The position numbers were made by a program, and so were the translations under genes. A model generated the notes under the pieces. That model was given only the letters and a program-made list of their open reading frames with translations, searched no databases and was not told where the DNA came from. From Cerasibacillus quisquiliarum (lineage in GTDB: Bacteria; Bacillota; Bacilli; Bacillales; Amphibacillaceae), in assembly GCF_014202495.1 (NCBI RefSeq), contig NZ_JACHHA010000002.1, positions 251,587 through 315,586 on the forward strand: a stretch of DNA of 64,000 nucleotides, written 5' to 3'. Shown piece after piece: positions 8,610 to 18,614 of the stretch. Within the stretch, counting starts at the first letter, position 1; each line of letters starts with the position of its first letter.

Positions 8610-9063
8610 GCTAAACTCATTACGAGCAAACGTCGGGTACTATAAAAACTCCGTTGCCATATGATAAGACACTTAGGCAATCCCTGCATATGATATCAAT
8701 TTAGAATTGTGATGGTTAGGTATCCCTTTCGACATTTTCTTCAGTCAGAAGATTGTCGGATAAAGCTTACACGAAAGATATTCTGGTGATATACCTTTCG
8801 TTTATCCTCATAACCTATTAGCTATCGTAGGTTATAGCGCACCCTCCGCACATCTGTCTAGGATTCAGGCAGTATAGCTTTTACCATACATCACTTGGTC
8901 TGAGGAACGGACTCGACTTGATAGCTTTATCGTCTCTTCCCCTTTTCACATCATGCTTTTGTCCCTTCATAAGTTTCCCCTGAAGGTTAGATGCTGACCA
9001 CAAACATTGTAAGCACGTTTGGATGAATTATCATCACTAAATTGATACATTGTCCAGGCGCAC

Positions 9064-9612
9064 ACCAGATGGGTGATTATGAGCAACTATGATTGAGGCA
9101 GCTGAGCGTTTAACCGCTTCACGAAAAACTTCTCTAGGGTGGACGATTGAGGCGTTTAAACTCCCTATAAAAATTGTCTGACGATGAATGATTTGATTCT
9201 TAGTATCCAAAAACAGAACAACGAAATGCTCTTGATTTAATATACGTAATTCCTCCATTAAATAATTAGCGCCGTCCTCTGGTGAACGAATAACATATCG
9301 TTCACTCGAACGAAAATGATTCATACGCTTTCCTAATTCAATGGCCGCTAATATGATGACCCCTTTCGCTTCTCCAATCCCTTTGATTGCAGTTAATTCC
9401 TCTATGGTCGCGTCTCGTAATAACTTCAGCCCTTCAAAATGAACGAGTACACGGTGAGCTAAAGACATCACAGATTCGTTTTTTGTACCGCTACCTAGTA
9501 AAATTGCCAATAATTCTTGGTTCGATAGATTCCGCGCGCCATCATTTAATAGTCTCTCTCTCGGGCGCTCTGCTTTTGGTACATCACGTATCATAATATG
9601 TTGTCTAGACAC
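9064..9612 (-). CDS. radC: radC exon 1 (N-terminal 183 residues)
   Basis: RadC/JAB-domain DNA-repair-related protein. Exon 1 carries a helix-hairpin-helix (ATIEELTAIKGIGEAKG, about 68-84) and most of the JAMM domain, ending AHNHPSG with histidines 178 and 180. Spliced to exon 2 it gives a 229-aa protein with the motif H-x-H-x7-S-x2-D complete (S188, D191). Without splicing the frame runs into the intron and stops at 9037 after 191 residues, lacking S and D. The start is GTG, 7 bases after AGGAGG. RadC's biochemical role is unsettled. Confidence 0.93.
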
Positions 9613-9750
9613 TGATTCACCTCCTTTTCTATTTTAAACATAGTCAATAGGAACGAGAATTTCAAATAGCGAAAAATTGTTTTTTACGTAGTAACATATG
9701 CTAACTATTACTTTCTTGCTATGAAAGTTAATCTATATGCGTTTAAAAAT

Positions 9751-10584
9751 TCATGGAAATGTACTATCTTCTAATGAATAGATGAAGTTCTCATAGGCAA
9801 GCCATATTTTCAAAAGAAATATGGCTGGATCCTTTGTTAAATCAGACAAAATAGGTTTACTACTATCAAGAAACTCCTGCATTTCTTTCGTTTTCATAGT
9901 TTGCTTATATAATTGTTCCCAACGTTCGAAATTCAAATCGTTATTTTCTGTATAAGCACGTAACGTTTCGTTCCATATAACTTGAAATGATGTTAACCAT
10001 TCTTGTTCGACTTCAGTTAATGTATGACTCACTTCAGACGTTAACCATTGTTTAACGAATGTCTCGAGATTCTCTTGTTCATATAGCTTAATCATCTTTT
10101 TAGCAGCAGCTTCGTTACTCACAACATTAACAAAGAGATAATAATACCCATCTCGCTGCCAAATAACACCATCCACATCTTTACCTTGAAACTGAGAAAG
10201 CAATGCTTCGGCATTAGCACGTTCTGAAAACATACCTGCTTGTATAACGTATGCTTGTAATTCAGATAATAAATGTGTTTTTTTACTTTGTTTAGATCGT
10301 TTTGTATGATTAGCATGATGTGGTGCGGTTGTTTGACTTATATGTGTTGATTGATAGCTAGAAGTTTCGTCTAATGTGGCAAACATTTTTAACATTACAA
10401 TACCGAAAATGGTACCAATAATAAGAGCTGAGCCTGTTGCAAACATAACATTCTTTTTCACGCGGGATGCTTGATGTCTTTTTGTAGAAGATAAGCTCGG
10501 TCTAGGTTTACGAATCATTTGCCTTTTATGTTTAAAGCTAGGCTTTTGATTTATCTTAAATGTGAGCTTTTTCTTTTTATTCAT
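9751..10584 (-). CDS. spoIIB: SpoIIB-like SPOR-domain sporulation protein
   Basis: A 277-aa membrane protein. A strongly basic cytoplasmic tail (1-45) is followed by one membrane segment (about 47-68) and a SPOR domain (about 110-170, LQAYVIQAGMFSERANAEAL). SpoIIB localises to the division septum and aids engulfment in B. subtilis. Position next to folC fits; maf and comC, neighbours in B. subtilis, are absent. The identity rests on topology, SPOR domain and synteny. Confidence 0.85.
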   Translation of the reverse strand: MNKKKKLTFKINQKPSFKHKRQMIRKPRPSLSSTKRHQASRVKKNVMFATGSALIIGTIFGIVMLKMFATLDETSSYQSTHISQTTAPHHANHTKRSKQSKKTHLLSELQAYVIQAGMFSERANAEALLSQFQGKDVDGVIWQRDGYYYLFVNVVSNEAAAKKMIKLYEQENLETFVKQWLTSEVSHTLTEVEQEWLTSFQVIWNETLRAYTENNDLNFERWEQLYKQTMKTKEMQEFLDSSKPILSDLTKDPAIFLLKIWLAYENFIYSLEDSTFP

Positions 10585-10704
10585 CTATTCATCTCCTTAC
10601 CCTTCTATCATATGTCTCTTCACTCTAGCACATAATATATGAAAAGTAAGAAGAATTTTGTCAAATCTATACATATTAATATTGTTATTTCAAGTCATTA
10701 TTTG

Positions 10705-11973
10705 TCACATTTCTACATCTTTTATAAACTGCCTGACAAGACTAATAAAGTGAAAAGAACCAACGACAAAATATCCTTCGTCTGTATCAATTGTTTCTTG
10801 CGTCAAGAGATGATTTATTAATCGTTTCCAATCCGATTCAAGGTGAACGTTTGGATGATGACATAAGTTCCCTAGTTCTGTAACGGAGATCGCACGTTCA
10901 TGTGCAAAAGTTGTCAGTGTTATCGTGTCAAAAAATGGTTCTGCCATTTTTAGCATGGTCGCGAGAGCCTTGTCTTTAAAACCGGCAAAAATGAGATGAT
11001 TGATTCGATGCTTCTTATTTTGCCACATCGTTTGCAAAAACACTTCCATTCCATTAGGATTATGAGCGCCATCAATGATGATAGATGGTGTAGAACATAT
11101 TTGTTCATAGCGTCCTGGTATGATCACATTTTCTATAGCTTGAACTGCTTGAGAAAGGTTTATGTTTCTTTTTTGTTTTTTAAAAAGATACAGAACCATT
11201 AATGCAATGGCTGCATTATTTTTTTGATGCCGGCCTTTCATGAGTATTTTCATTTGTAATAAGCAAGTTTGGTAGCTCCATACGTGATAGGTATAACAAA
11301 ATTCTTTTCCTAAGCGATATAACGGAGCATTGTTTAATTTAGCAAACTTTTCAACGACATATAATGATTCATCATCTAATTCTCCCACAACAATTGGAAC
11401 ACGATGTTTAATGATTCCCGCTTTATGTTCAGCGATTTCTTGTATTGTTTGACCTAAAAACTGTTGATGATCGATAGCTACAGTTGTAATAACGGAGATA
11501 ATTGGTGTTATGACATTAGTTGTATCATCTTTTCCACCCATACCTGTTTCAATAAGAGATATATCTGCACGCAGCGAAAAATAGCTAAACGCAGCAGCTG
11601 TGATAATTTCAAATGTGCTAGGCCCCATATCAGCTTTATCCATCGCCATAATATGCGGATATAACATATTCATGATGCCTATAAATTCTTTTTCCGAAAT
11701 AGATGTATCATCAAGTAATATATGACCACGCAAATCGGTCATACTAGGTGATGTAAATACACCGACATGATAACCACTATTCATTAAAGCATGGCTTAAA
11801 TAATGGATCGTCGAACCTTTGCCGTTTGTTCCAGCTACATGAATAGCTATTAGTTTCTTTTCAGGATGTCCTATCCTTTTGAGTAAAGTCCGCATTCTAT
11901 CAAGACCTGGCTGTATACCAAGTTTGTCGCGTGACTTCATAAACGATTCGATTTCATTCATATCTTTAAACAT
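10705..11973 (-). CDS. folC: Folylpolyglutamate/dihydrofolate synthase
   Basis: A 422-aa Mur-ligase-family enzyme that adds glutamate to folates using ATP. The P-loop HVAGTNGKGSTIHYLSHAL lies at about 44-62, the ETGMGGKDDTTN motif follows, and IDGAHNPNGMEVF is in the C-terminal domain. I chose the ATG six bases after GAAGGTG; an in-frame GTG five codons upstream has no good site. It has lost comC, its usual downstream partner. Confidence 0.96.
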   Translation of the reverse strand: MFKDMNEIESFMKSRDKLGIQPGLDRMRTLLKRIGHPEKKLIAIHVAGTNGKGSTIHYLSHALMNSGYHVGVFTSPSMTDLRGHILLDDTSISEKEFIGIMNMLYPHIMAMDKADMGPSTFEIITAAAFSYFSLRADISLIETGMGGKDDTTNVITPIISVITTVAIDHQQFLGQTIQEIAEHKAGIIKHRVPIVVGELDDESLYVVEKFAKLNNAPLYRLGKEFCYTYHVWSYQTCLLQMKILMKGRHQKNNAAIALMVLYLFKKQKRNINLSQAVQAIENVIIPGRYEQICSTPSIIIDGAHNPNGMEVFLQTMWQNKKHRINHLIFAGFKDKALATMLKMAEPFFDTITLTTFAHERAISVTELGNLCHHPNVHLESDWKRLINHLLTQETIDTDEGYFVVGSFHFISLVRQFIKDVEM

Positions 11974-12080
11974 AGCGTACACCTTCACGATCTATATTGT
12001 TTTTTTATCATTTCGCTTGAATATCTTGTATAATTAAACAGTATAGCACAATTATTTGATGACCAAGGAGCGTTACATAT

Positions 12081-12989
12081 ATGACTCTTTCAGGATGGAT
12101 TATTTATAATGGGAGCTTAAATAGTGAAAAGTTTATCGACTTTGCTTGCATGCTACAGTCAGCAGCTCATAAACAAAAAATGAATGCCATGATTTATAAA
12201 AACAACGATATTATGTCTTATTTATCATTACATCCGCAAATTATCCAAGATAAAAGAAAAGATTTACCTGACTTTGTTATATTTACAGATAAAGATATAT
12301 ATTTAGCTAAACAGCTCGAGTTACTTGGTATACGAGTGTTTAATCGTGCTAAAGCTATTGCCACAAGTGACGATAAAATTGCTACTTATCAACGATTAGC
12401 TGAGCTTCAATTACCAATACCTAAAACAATTGTTGCACCTAAGTCATTTACAGAGAAAATTTCTTCAAATTTTTATCAAATTGATCAGATTATCGAAAGA
12501 TTAGGGTTACCGATGATAGTTAAAGAAGCATTCGGTTCATTCGGTGAACAAGTCTATCTTGTTAATACGAAGGAAGAGCTAAGAGAAATAATACAGACCA
12601 TCCATGGTCGGCCTTTTATGTTTCAAGAATTCATTGAAACAAGCTACGGTAGAGACTTACGTTTACAAGTTATAGGCAGTCAGGTCGTTACAGCAATGAA
12701 GCGAACAGCTAAAGACGATTTTCGCGCCAACATTACAGCTGGGGGAACAATGGAAGCATATAAACCAACGAAATATGAAGTAGATCTAGCTATTAAAGCT
12801 ACAAAGGCAATTGGTGCCGATTTTGCTGGTGTCGATCTATTATTCGGTGAAAATGATGAACCGATTATATGTGAAGTAAACTCAAATGCCCATATTCGCA
12901 ATATATATGAGTGTACAAATATTAATCCAGCAGATGCGATTATTTCATATATTCGAAAGCAACTTTCAACAACAGGAGAGCAAATATGA
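12081..12989 (+). CDS. RimK-like ATP-grasp ligase, first of a pair
   Basis: A 302-aa ATP-grasp protein of the RimK/COG0189 type. ATP-binding lysine region MIVKEAFGSFGEQV (about 145-158), DLRLQVIG (192-199), DDFRANITAGG (212-222), D252, and the Mg-binding EVNSN (265-269) are all present, so it looks active. Such enzymes join a carboxylate to an amine through an acylphosphate; the substrate is unknown. AAGGAG lies 11 bases before the ATG. It overlaps the next gene by 4 bases and is transcribed away from folC. Confidence 0.85.
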   Translation: MTLSGWIIYNGSLNSEKFIDFACMLQSAAHKQKMNAMIYKNNDIMSYLSLHPQIIQDKRKDLPDFVIFTDKDIYLAKQLELLGIRVFNRAKAIATSDDKIATYQRLAELQLPIPKTIVAPKSFTEKISSNFYQIDQIIERLGLPMIVKEAFGSFGEQVYLVNTKEELREIIQTIHGRPFMFQEFIETSYGRDLRLQVIGSQVVTAMKRTAKDDFRANITAGGTMEAYKPTKYEVDLAIKATKAIGADFAGVDLLFGENDEPIICEVNSNAHIRNIYECTNINPADAIISYIRKQLSTTGEQI

Positions 12990-13855
12990 GAATTCGCGGA
13001 TGGCTTATTTATTCTAAACAAGATGCAAAAGAAAATATGAGTTTTATACAGTGGTTTTTAGATGAAGCAAAGAAGCTTGATATTCATTTAACGTTTATGC
13101 TAAGAGAAGATTTGCAAATCGGGATTATGAATCAAAAACCTACTATATTGAAGCAAAACAAACCGATTAAGCGACCACATTTTGCCATTGTTAGAACAGT
13201 CGAGCCATTGTTGCAATTACATTTAGAACAGTTAGGTATTAAAACATTTAATTCTTCATATATATCGCGTATTTGTAACAATAAAATATTAACTCATTTA
13301 GAAGTTAATAAACTGAACATCCCTATGGTTAATATGTTCTTCTATAATCGAAAAGATTTAACTCATAACCCGCCACTACCTTATCCGTTAATCATTAAAA
13401 ATCCAACTGGAAGAGGTGGCCGGGAAGTATTTCTCGTTAAAAACAATCATGATTGGGTACATTTTTTACAACAAACAGCATTTGAGCATGTACTAATTCA
13501 AACAACTGACGTTCAACAAGGTAAAGATCTCCGTGTCTTTGTTATTGGAAAGAAAATCATTGGTGCTGTACTTAGAGAAAGTGATAACGATTTTCGTGCT
13601 AATTTTAAACTTGGTGGAAAAGCGACATGGTATGACTTATCACAACATGAAAGGATATTCATTCAAAGAATTATCAATCATTTTGACTTTGGCATGGTTG
13701 GAATTGACTTTTTGTTCAGTTACTCTGGTGACTTATTATTCAATGAAATAGAAGATGTTGTTGGTTCACGTACTTTAAGTTCTGTTTCATCAATTAATAC
13801 GGTTGGCAAATATTTATCTTTTATTAAAGATAACATAAAGTTAGAATATCAATAA
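12986..13855 (+). CDS. RimK-like ATP-grasp protein, second of a pair
   Basis: A 289-aa paralogue of the preceding gene, translationally coupled to it. It keeps IIKNPTGRGGREVF (about 136-149), KDLRVFVIG (180-188) and DFRANFKLGG (202-211). The Mg-binding motif reads EIEDVVGSR (254-262) where the partner has EVNSN, so one ligand differs. The pair may form a heteromer or act on two substrates. Function unknown. Confidence 0.82.
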   Translation: MRIRGWLIYSKQDAKENMSFIQWFLDEAKKLDIHLTFMLREDLQIGIMNQKPTILKQNKPIKRPHFAIVRTVEPLLQLHLEQLGIKTFNSSYISRICNNKILTHLEVNKLNIPMVNMFFYNRKDLTHNPPLPYPLIIKNPTGRGGREVFLVKNNHDWVHFLQQTAFEHVLIQTTDVQQGKDLRVFVIGKKIIGAVLRESDNDFRANFKLGGKATWYDLSQHERIFIQRIINHFDFGMVGIDFLFSYSGDLLFNEIEDVVGSRTLSSVSSINTVGKYLSFIKDNIKLEYQ

Positions 13856-13890
13856 AAAAGCCCAAGAAGACATCGTAACTTCTTGGGCCG
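13856..13890. terminator. Bidirectional terminator, ATP-grasp pair / valS
   Basis: GCCCAAGAAG (13860-13869) and CTTCTTGGGC (13879-13888) form a perfect stem with a 9-nt loop. A T-run follows on the minus strand (valS), and a T-rich stretch on the plus strand. Confidence 0.9.
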
Positions 13891-13896
13891 TATTTT

Positions 13897-16533
13897 CTAT
13901 CCTTTTAATTCTGCTAGGCGGTCTTTCACTTTTTGTTGTTTATCTAAATAATCGATTTCTTTTTGTCTTTCTTTTTCTACAATTGCTTCTGGTGCTTTTT
14001 CAACGAAACCTTTATTACTTAGTTTCTTCTGCACGCGTTCAACCTCTTTCGTCCATTTCTCCAGTTCCTTCTCTAAACGGGCAATTTCTTTATCGAAATC
14101 AATCAAGCCTTCTAATGGTAAATAGATTTGAGCACCTGTCACAACTGCTGACATCGCTTGTTCTGGGATATCTAAATCTATTCCAATATCTAATTGACTT
14201 GGATTACAGAAACGTTCTAAATAGAGGCGTTCATTTTCAAGTTCTTTTTGGATAGCAGCTGTTTCTGCTTGAATCATAAGATGAATTTCTTTAGACATTG
14301 GTGTGTCTACTTCAGCACGAATATTTCGAACAGCTTTAATGATATTAACGAGCCGATTCATTTCATTGGCAGCTTGTTCATCATGAAACTGTTCATTCAC
14401 TTCTGGCCAACTTGCGATTGTAATGGACTCTCCTTTATGTGGAAGTTTTTGCCATATTTCTTCAGTAATAAATGGCATAAACGGATGTAGCATACGCATC
14501 GTCATATCAAACACATAAGCTAAAACAGAACGTGTTGTTTGTTTTTGAGCTTCATCGTCTCCATATAAAGGTAGTTTCGCCATTTCTATATACCAATCAC
14601 ATAGCTCATCCCAAATAAAGTTGTATAAATAACGACCTGCCTCGCCGAATTCATATTTATTCGTATTCTTTGTCACTTGTTCAATCGTTTCATTCAGTCG
14701 TGTTAAAATCCATTTATCAGCAAGTGATAAATCGCCTGTCAAATCTATATCTTCATACGTAAATCCTTCCATATTCATTAAAGCAAACCGAGACGCATTC
14801 CAAACCTTATTTGCAAAGTTCCATGTAGACTCAACTTTTTCCCAATAAAAACGTAAGTCTTGACCAGGTGTAGAGCCAGTTAACAAGAAATAACGTAATG
14901 AATCAGCTCCATATTTATCGATCACATCCATTGGATCAACACCATTACCTAATGATTTACTCATCTTTCTTCCTTCAGAATCACGAATTAAACCGTGGAT
15001 GAGTACATCTTTAAACGGACGTTTTCCAGTAAATTGCTTAGATTGAAAAATCATGCGAGCAACCCAGAAAAAGATGATATCATAACCTGTTACAAGTACA
15101 TCTGTCGGGAAATAACGCTTATAATCTTCAGCTGATTCATCTGGCCAACCCATTGTAGAAAATGGCCAAAGTGCAGAAGAAAACCACGTATCCAAGACGT
15201 CCTCATCTTGTTTCCAGTTCTCAATATCTTTCGGTGCCTCTTTACCTACATACACTTCACCCGTTTCTTTATGATACCAAGCCGGAATACGATGTCCCCA
15301 CCATAATTGACGGGATATACACCAGTCACGAATATTTTCCATCCAGTGCATATATGTCCGCTCAAACCGCTCGGGAACAAAATTTACCTTCTCTTCTCCT
15401 TGTTGCATCTTGATAGCTGCTTCAGCTAAAGGCTGCATCTTAACGAACCATTGGGTCGATAAGTATGGTTCTACAACAGCTCCACTTCGTTCTGAATGGC
15501 CGACTTGATGGACATGTTCTTCAATTTTAAAGAGAACACCCATATCTTGAAGATCTTTTACAATTTGTTTACGACATTCAAAACGATCCATACCTTCATA
15601 TTTTCCAGCATTCTCATTCATTGTTCCATCTTCATTCATAACAAGAACGCGTTCTAGTTGATGTCGATTTCCAATTTCAAAGTCATTCGGATCATGTGCT
15701 GGGGTAATCTTTACGGCACCTGAACCAAATGTCATATCAACATAATCATCAGCTATAATTTTAATCTCCCGGCCGACGATCGGTAAAATAACTGTCTTAC
15801 CAATTAAATGTTGATAACGTTCATCATCCGGATGTACAGCAACTGCTGTATCACCTAACATCGTTTCTGGACGTGTTGTAGCAATTTCAATCGTTTCATC
15901 ACTATCTTTTATTGGATAACGCATATGATAAAAATGACCTTTAACTTCTTCATATATCACTTCAATATCGGATAATGCTGTTTTCGTTTGTGGATCCCAA
16001 TTAATAATATATTCTCCACGGTAAATAAGCCCTTTCTCATACAAGCGAACGAATACTTCTTTAACGGCATCTGACAATCCTTCATCCATAGTAAACCGTT
16101 CTCTAGAATAATCTAAACCAAGTCCTAATTTCGCCCATTGCTTTCGGATAAAAGTAGCGTATTCTTCTTTCCAATCCCATACTTGTTCTAAAAATTTCTC
16201 TCGCCCTAATTCATAACGTGACTTACCTTCTTCACGTAATTTCTCTTCCACTTTAGCTTGGGTGGCTATACCTGCATGGTCCATTCCTGGAAGCCATAGT
16301 ACATCATAGCCTTGCATACGTTTCATTCGAGCAATTGTATCTTGCATTGTTGTATCCCAAGCATGACCGAGATGTAATTTACCAGTGACATTTGGTGGGG
16401 GTATGACAATTGAATAGGGTTCTTTTTCTGAATCTGATTTCGCTTCGAAATATTTACCATCAAGCCAGAATTGATAACGATTTTTTTCAACCTCTTGTGG
16501 ATTATATTTCGAAGGTAATGGTTGATCTGACAT
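13897..16533 (-). CDS. valS: Valyl-tRNA synthetase
   Basis: An 878-aa class I synthetase. [14 protein letters not shown] (about 48-61) is the HIGH motif and KMSKSLGN (about 522-529) the KMSKS motif. An editing domain lies between them, and a C-terminal coiled coil (about 805-878) ends [17 protein letters not shown] precedes the ATG. Controlled by a T-box upstream. Confidence 0.98.
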   Translation of the reverse strand: MSDQPLPSKYNPQEVEKNRYQFWLDGKYFEAKSDSEKEPYSIVIPPPNVTGKLHLGHAWDTTMQDTIARMKRMQGYDVLWLPGMDHAGIATQAKVEEKLREEGKSRYELGREKFLEQVWDWKEEYATFIRKQWAKLGLGLDYSRERFTMDEGLSDAVKEVFVRLYEKGLIYRGEYIINWDPQTKTALSDIEVIYEEVKGHFYHMRYPIKDSDETIEIATTRPETMLGDTAVAVHPDDERYQHLIGKTVILPIVGREIKIIADDYVDMTFGSGAVKITPAHDPNDFEIGNRHQLERVLVMNEDGTMNENAGKYEGMDRFECRKQIVKDLQDMGVLFKIEEHVHQVGHSERSGAVVEPYLSTQWFVKMQPLAEAAIKMQQGEEKVNFVPERFERTYMHWMENIRDWCISRQLWWGHRIPAWYHKETGEVYVGKEAPKDIENWKQDEDVLDTWFSSALWPFSTMGWPDESAEDYKRYFPTDVLVTGYDIIFFWVARMIFQSKQFTGKRPFKDVLIHGLIRDSEGRKMSKSLGNGVDPMDVIDKYGADSLRYFLLTGSTPGQDLRFYWEKVESTWNFANKVWNASRFALMNMEGFTYEDIDLTGDLSLADKWILTRLNETIEQVTKNTNKYEFGEAGRYLYNFIWDELCDWYIEMAKLPLYGDDEAQKQTTRSVLAYVFDMTMRMLHPFMPFITEEIWQKLPHKGESITIASWPEVNEQFHDEQAANEMNRLVNIIKAVRNIRAEVDTPMSKEIHLMIQAETAAIQKELENERLYLERFCNPSQLDIGIDLDIPEQAMSAVVTGAQIYLPLEGLIDFDKEIARLEKELEKWTKEVERVQKKLSNKGFVEKAPEAIVEKERQKEIDYLDKQQKVKDRLAELKG

Positions 16534-16803
16534 AAAAATAACCTCCTTAAATAAATAAAAAACTTTTCGCCCATAAAGGACGAAAAGTCTACTTTCGCGG
16601 TACCACCTTTGTTTATAGGCATTTTATACCTATACACTTAAGTGAATTAACGGTCAAAACCGGCTTCTTCTACTCATTTTCAAAGAAGCTGCATCTGAGG
16701 CGACCTTCCAAACGATAACACCTAGGAAACTTCCAGCTTTTGCTTCCCTCTCTGTAAGGCTTCATGTTTGTACTCTTCCTCTTCATCGCATTTCATATTA
16801 TTA
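16534..16803 (-). promoter_or_regulatory. T-box riboswitch of valS
   Basis: The T-box sequence AGGTGGTACCGCG is at 16596-16608, and the terminator (ACTTTTCG/CGAAAAGT, 16562-16588, then T-run) lies just before the valS ribosome binding site. Uncharged tRNA-Val should favour the antiterminator. I could not settle the specifier codon; GTC and GTA triplets both occur in the stem I region. This explains the gap before valS. Confidence 0.92.
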
Positions 16804-16808
16804 CAGTT

Positions 16809-16837
16809 AGTTTAACTAATAATAACGAAAAATGCAA
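16809..16837 (-). promoter_or_regulatory. Sigma-A promoter of valS
   Basis: -35 TTGCAT (16832-16837), 17-base spacer, -10 TAAACT (16809-16814), just upstream of the T-box leader. Confidence 0.65.
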
Positions 16838-16951
16838 CATTGAAATGATTTTTACATATCTTTTTCATTCTGTTTCACAATATTAACCTTTATCATCATA
16901 TGATATACCAAAACATTAAACACGTTTATGAGAATAGAGGTGTGATTCAAT

Positions 16952-17140
16952 TTGGCACGTTATTACCGCTACCGCCTTCCACCGTGGGCACGAAAGTGTA
17001 TCATAGTAATTGAACGTTGCACCTTACCTTTATTAATATTTCAATTAATTCGTACATTACTTTTTCCAACGACATTAGACGTTATTATATTAGCTGTCTT
17101 TGTTCTTTTATTCGTTGCATTCCATCAAGAGTGGATATAA
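16952..17140 (+). CDS. Small membrane protein, 62 aa
   Basis: Starts with TTG, about 8 bases after AGAGGTG. It has a basic N-terminus (MARYYRYRLPPWARK) and two hydrophobic stretches (about 17-36 and 42-58), so it is probably a two-helix membrane protein with both ends on one side. Followed by a hairpin terminator. It is the only plus-strand gene in this stretch. I do not recognise a family; the site and terminator support it being real. Confidence 0.65.
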   Translation: MARYYRYRLPPWARKCIIVIERCTLPLLIFQLIRTLLFPTTLDVIILAVFVLLFVAFHQEWI

Positions 17141-17147
17141 TGAACAA

Positions 17148-17170
17148 CCCCTTGACGTGCTGACAAGGGG
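17148..17170 (+). terminator. Terminator after the 62-aa gene
   Basis: CCCCTTG (17148-17154) and CAAGGGG (17164-17170) with a 9-nt loop, then T-rich sequence on the plus strand. It may also serve spoVID from the other side. Confidence 0.65.
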
Positions 17171-17177
17171 GATGTAT

Positions 17178-18341
17178 TTATTTATTTTTCTTAATCGGAA
17201 TATATAATAATTGCCCTTCTGAAACCGTATCATCTTCAAGACGATTTTTCTTTAAAATATGCAGTGACGTTGTTTTATAACGTTCGGCAATTGATTCTAA
17301 TGTATCATCTTTTTGTACGATACAAAGTCGCATTTGTGTATATGTTTCTTCTTCACTTTGAATCATTTCTGATAGAAAATGATGGTGTGAAACTTCTTCT
17401 AATTCTTTATCATCTTCACGACTTTCCTCTTCTAATTTATCTTTTTCTTCCGTTTGTTTATTTTCTACTTCAGACATGATTACATCATCTTCTGTTCCTT
17501 CTGGTTCCGCTGTTATTTTTTCATTAGTCGGACTTTTTTCTTGTTCTTTATCTTTAGCAAAAAACTCATCTAATGACTGCGATTTTTTCTTAAATAATAG
17601 TCGGTCATCTTCTTTTGGCTGAACTGTTTCTTCTTCTAAGCCACTTTCTTCACGTAATTCAGGTAAAGTAGGAAGCCGGTTAGTCGTATCTCCTTGATCA
17701 TTCATGTTAGCATTCTTTACTTTCTCATCGGACATCTGATTTGAATGGTCTGTTGTCATTTCCTTTTCTCGCTGTTTCAGCTCATCATGATCGACATGCG
17801 TAACCTCAAATGAAAAAACATCAGTATCTATTTCTTCATGAGGTGTTACATCGATGTTATCCTCGTTCATTCGTTCTTTTTTAGTCTTACTATAACCTAG
17901 AGTTTCCCCTTGTACACCTTGAATTTGAACCGTTGCATCAATGATTAATTTATCGGCACTTGGTAATTCATAATCAAAAGAAGCAATTTGCACTGCCACG
18001 TCATTCATATCTTTCACTCGATAGCTAGGTACAGATATTTCTACCGGAAAACGATGAGTAAATTGTGCTAAATTCTCACCTAATGATACCGTGTTCTCAA
18101 TATAACGTTTAAAGTCGAAATCATTTAATGTAGACAATGAATCTGATTCTTCATTAAGGGATTCTTGAATGTATTCGCCTGATAACAAAATGACACCACG
18201 AATTGAATAATAATCATTAAAAGATTGGATAGAAATATCCGGATCAAGTGAAATATGCTTAATTTCAGAAATACCTTGCCCACCTTCCATAAAAAGTGAT
18301 TCTTTTAAATCAAAGCTATACACAAAGGAATCATTAGTCAA
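17178..18341 (-). CDS. spoVID: Spore coat morphogenetic protein SpoVID
   Basis: A 387-aa protein needed for the coat to encase the forespore. A conserved N-terminal domain (with ISLDPDISIQSFNDYYSIRG) is followed by an acidic, low-complexity middle (about 160-330) and a C-terminal LysM domain (about 335-380, IVQKDDTLESIAERYKTT). I chose TTG (MTNDSFVYS) six bases after AAGGGGTG; the frame extends eight codons upstream. In B. subtilis ysxE follows spoVID; it is missing here. Confidence 0.9.
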   Translation of the reverse strand: MTNDSFVYSFDLKESLFMEGGQGISEIKHISLDPDISIQSFNDYYSIRGVILLSGEYIQESLNEESDSLSTLNDFDFKRYIENTVSLGENLAQFTHRFPVEISVPSYRVKDMNDVAVQIASFDYELPSADKLIIDATVQIQGVQGETLGYSKTKKERMNEDNIDVTPHEEIDTDVFSFEVTHVDHDELKQREKEMTTDHSNQMSDEKVKNANMNDQGDTTNRLPTLPELREESGLEEETVQPKEDDRLLFKKKSQSLDEFFAKDKEQEKSPTNEKITAEPEGTEDDVIMSEVENKQTEEKDKLEEESREDDKELEEVSHHHFLSEMIQSEEETYTQMRLCIVQKDDTLESIAERYKTTSLHILKKNRLEDDTVSEGQLLYIPIKKNK

Positions 18342-18556
18342 ATGTTTCACCCCTTTTATATACATGCGTTATCCGCACATTTATATCATCATTATCTATA
18401 TGTTAGAAAATAAGAAAAAATGATAAAGTAAGTTGTCTTCATGCAAATGTTGTTACAAACTGAACAAAACATCATGTATGCTTATGTAATAGGTAGGTAT
18501 CACATCGACTAAATGATTCACCAACTCAATCATATAATAGATGTTAAATAAAAGAT

Positions 18557-18588
18557 AAGCGGAAAAACGTTGTTTCATTTTTCCGCTT
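18557..18588 (-). terminator. Terminator after hemL
   Basis: AAGCGGAAAAA and TTTTTCCGCTT form an 11-bp stem, T-rich downstream on the minus strand. The rest of 18342-18614 shows no gene. Confidence 0.85.
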
Positions 18589-18614
18589 AAAATATATAAG
18601 ACATTATGCTATTA

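Larger units (their letters stand above)
7675..9063 (-). mobile_element. Group II intron inserted in radC
   Basis: A 1,389-nt intron in the same orientation as radC. The 5' end on the minus strand is GTGCGCC (consensus GUGYG) and the 3' end is CTACCCTAC. Domain V is at 7727-7760, exactly 34 nt, starting GAGCCGTAT and ending CGTACGGTTC. EBS1 ACCAGA (8782-8787) sits in a hairpin loop and pairs six bases with exon TCTGGT (9064-9069). EBS2 GGGTG (8840-8844) pairs with exon CACCC (9071-9075). Excision at these ends restores the RadC frame. The region 8610-9063 is the RNA core (domains I-III) and codes for no protein. Class by eye: mitochondrial-like. Confidence 0.93.

Noticed and set aside
7534-9612. 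radC as a pseudogene
   Set aside because: The interruption has exact intron ends and both exons remain in frame with no decay.
12010-12060. Promoter of the ATP-grasp pair at TATAAT
   Set aside because: A good -10 is present but no -35 at proper spacing; not claimed.
13533-13751. 72-aa frame inside the second ATP-grasp gene
   Set aside because: Out-of-frame shadow of a gene with clear motifs.
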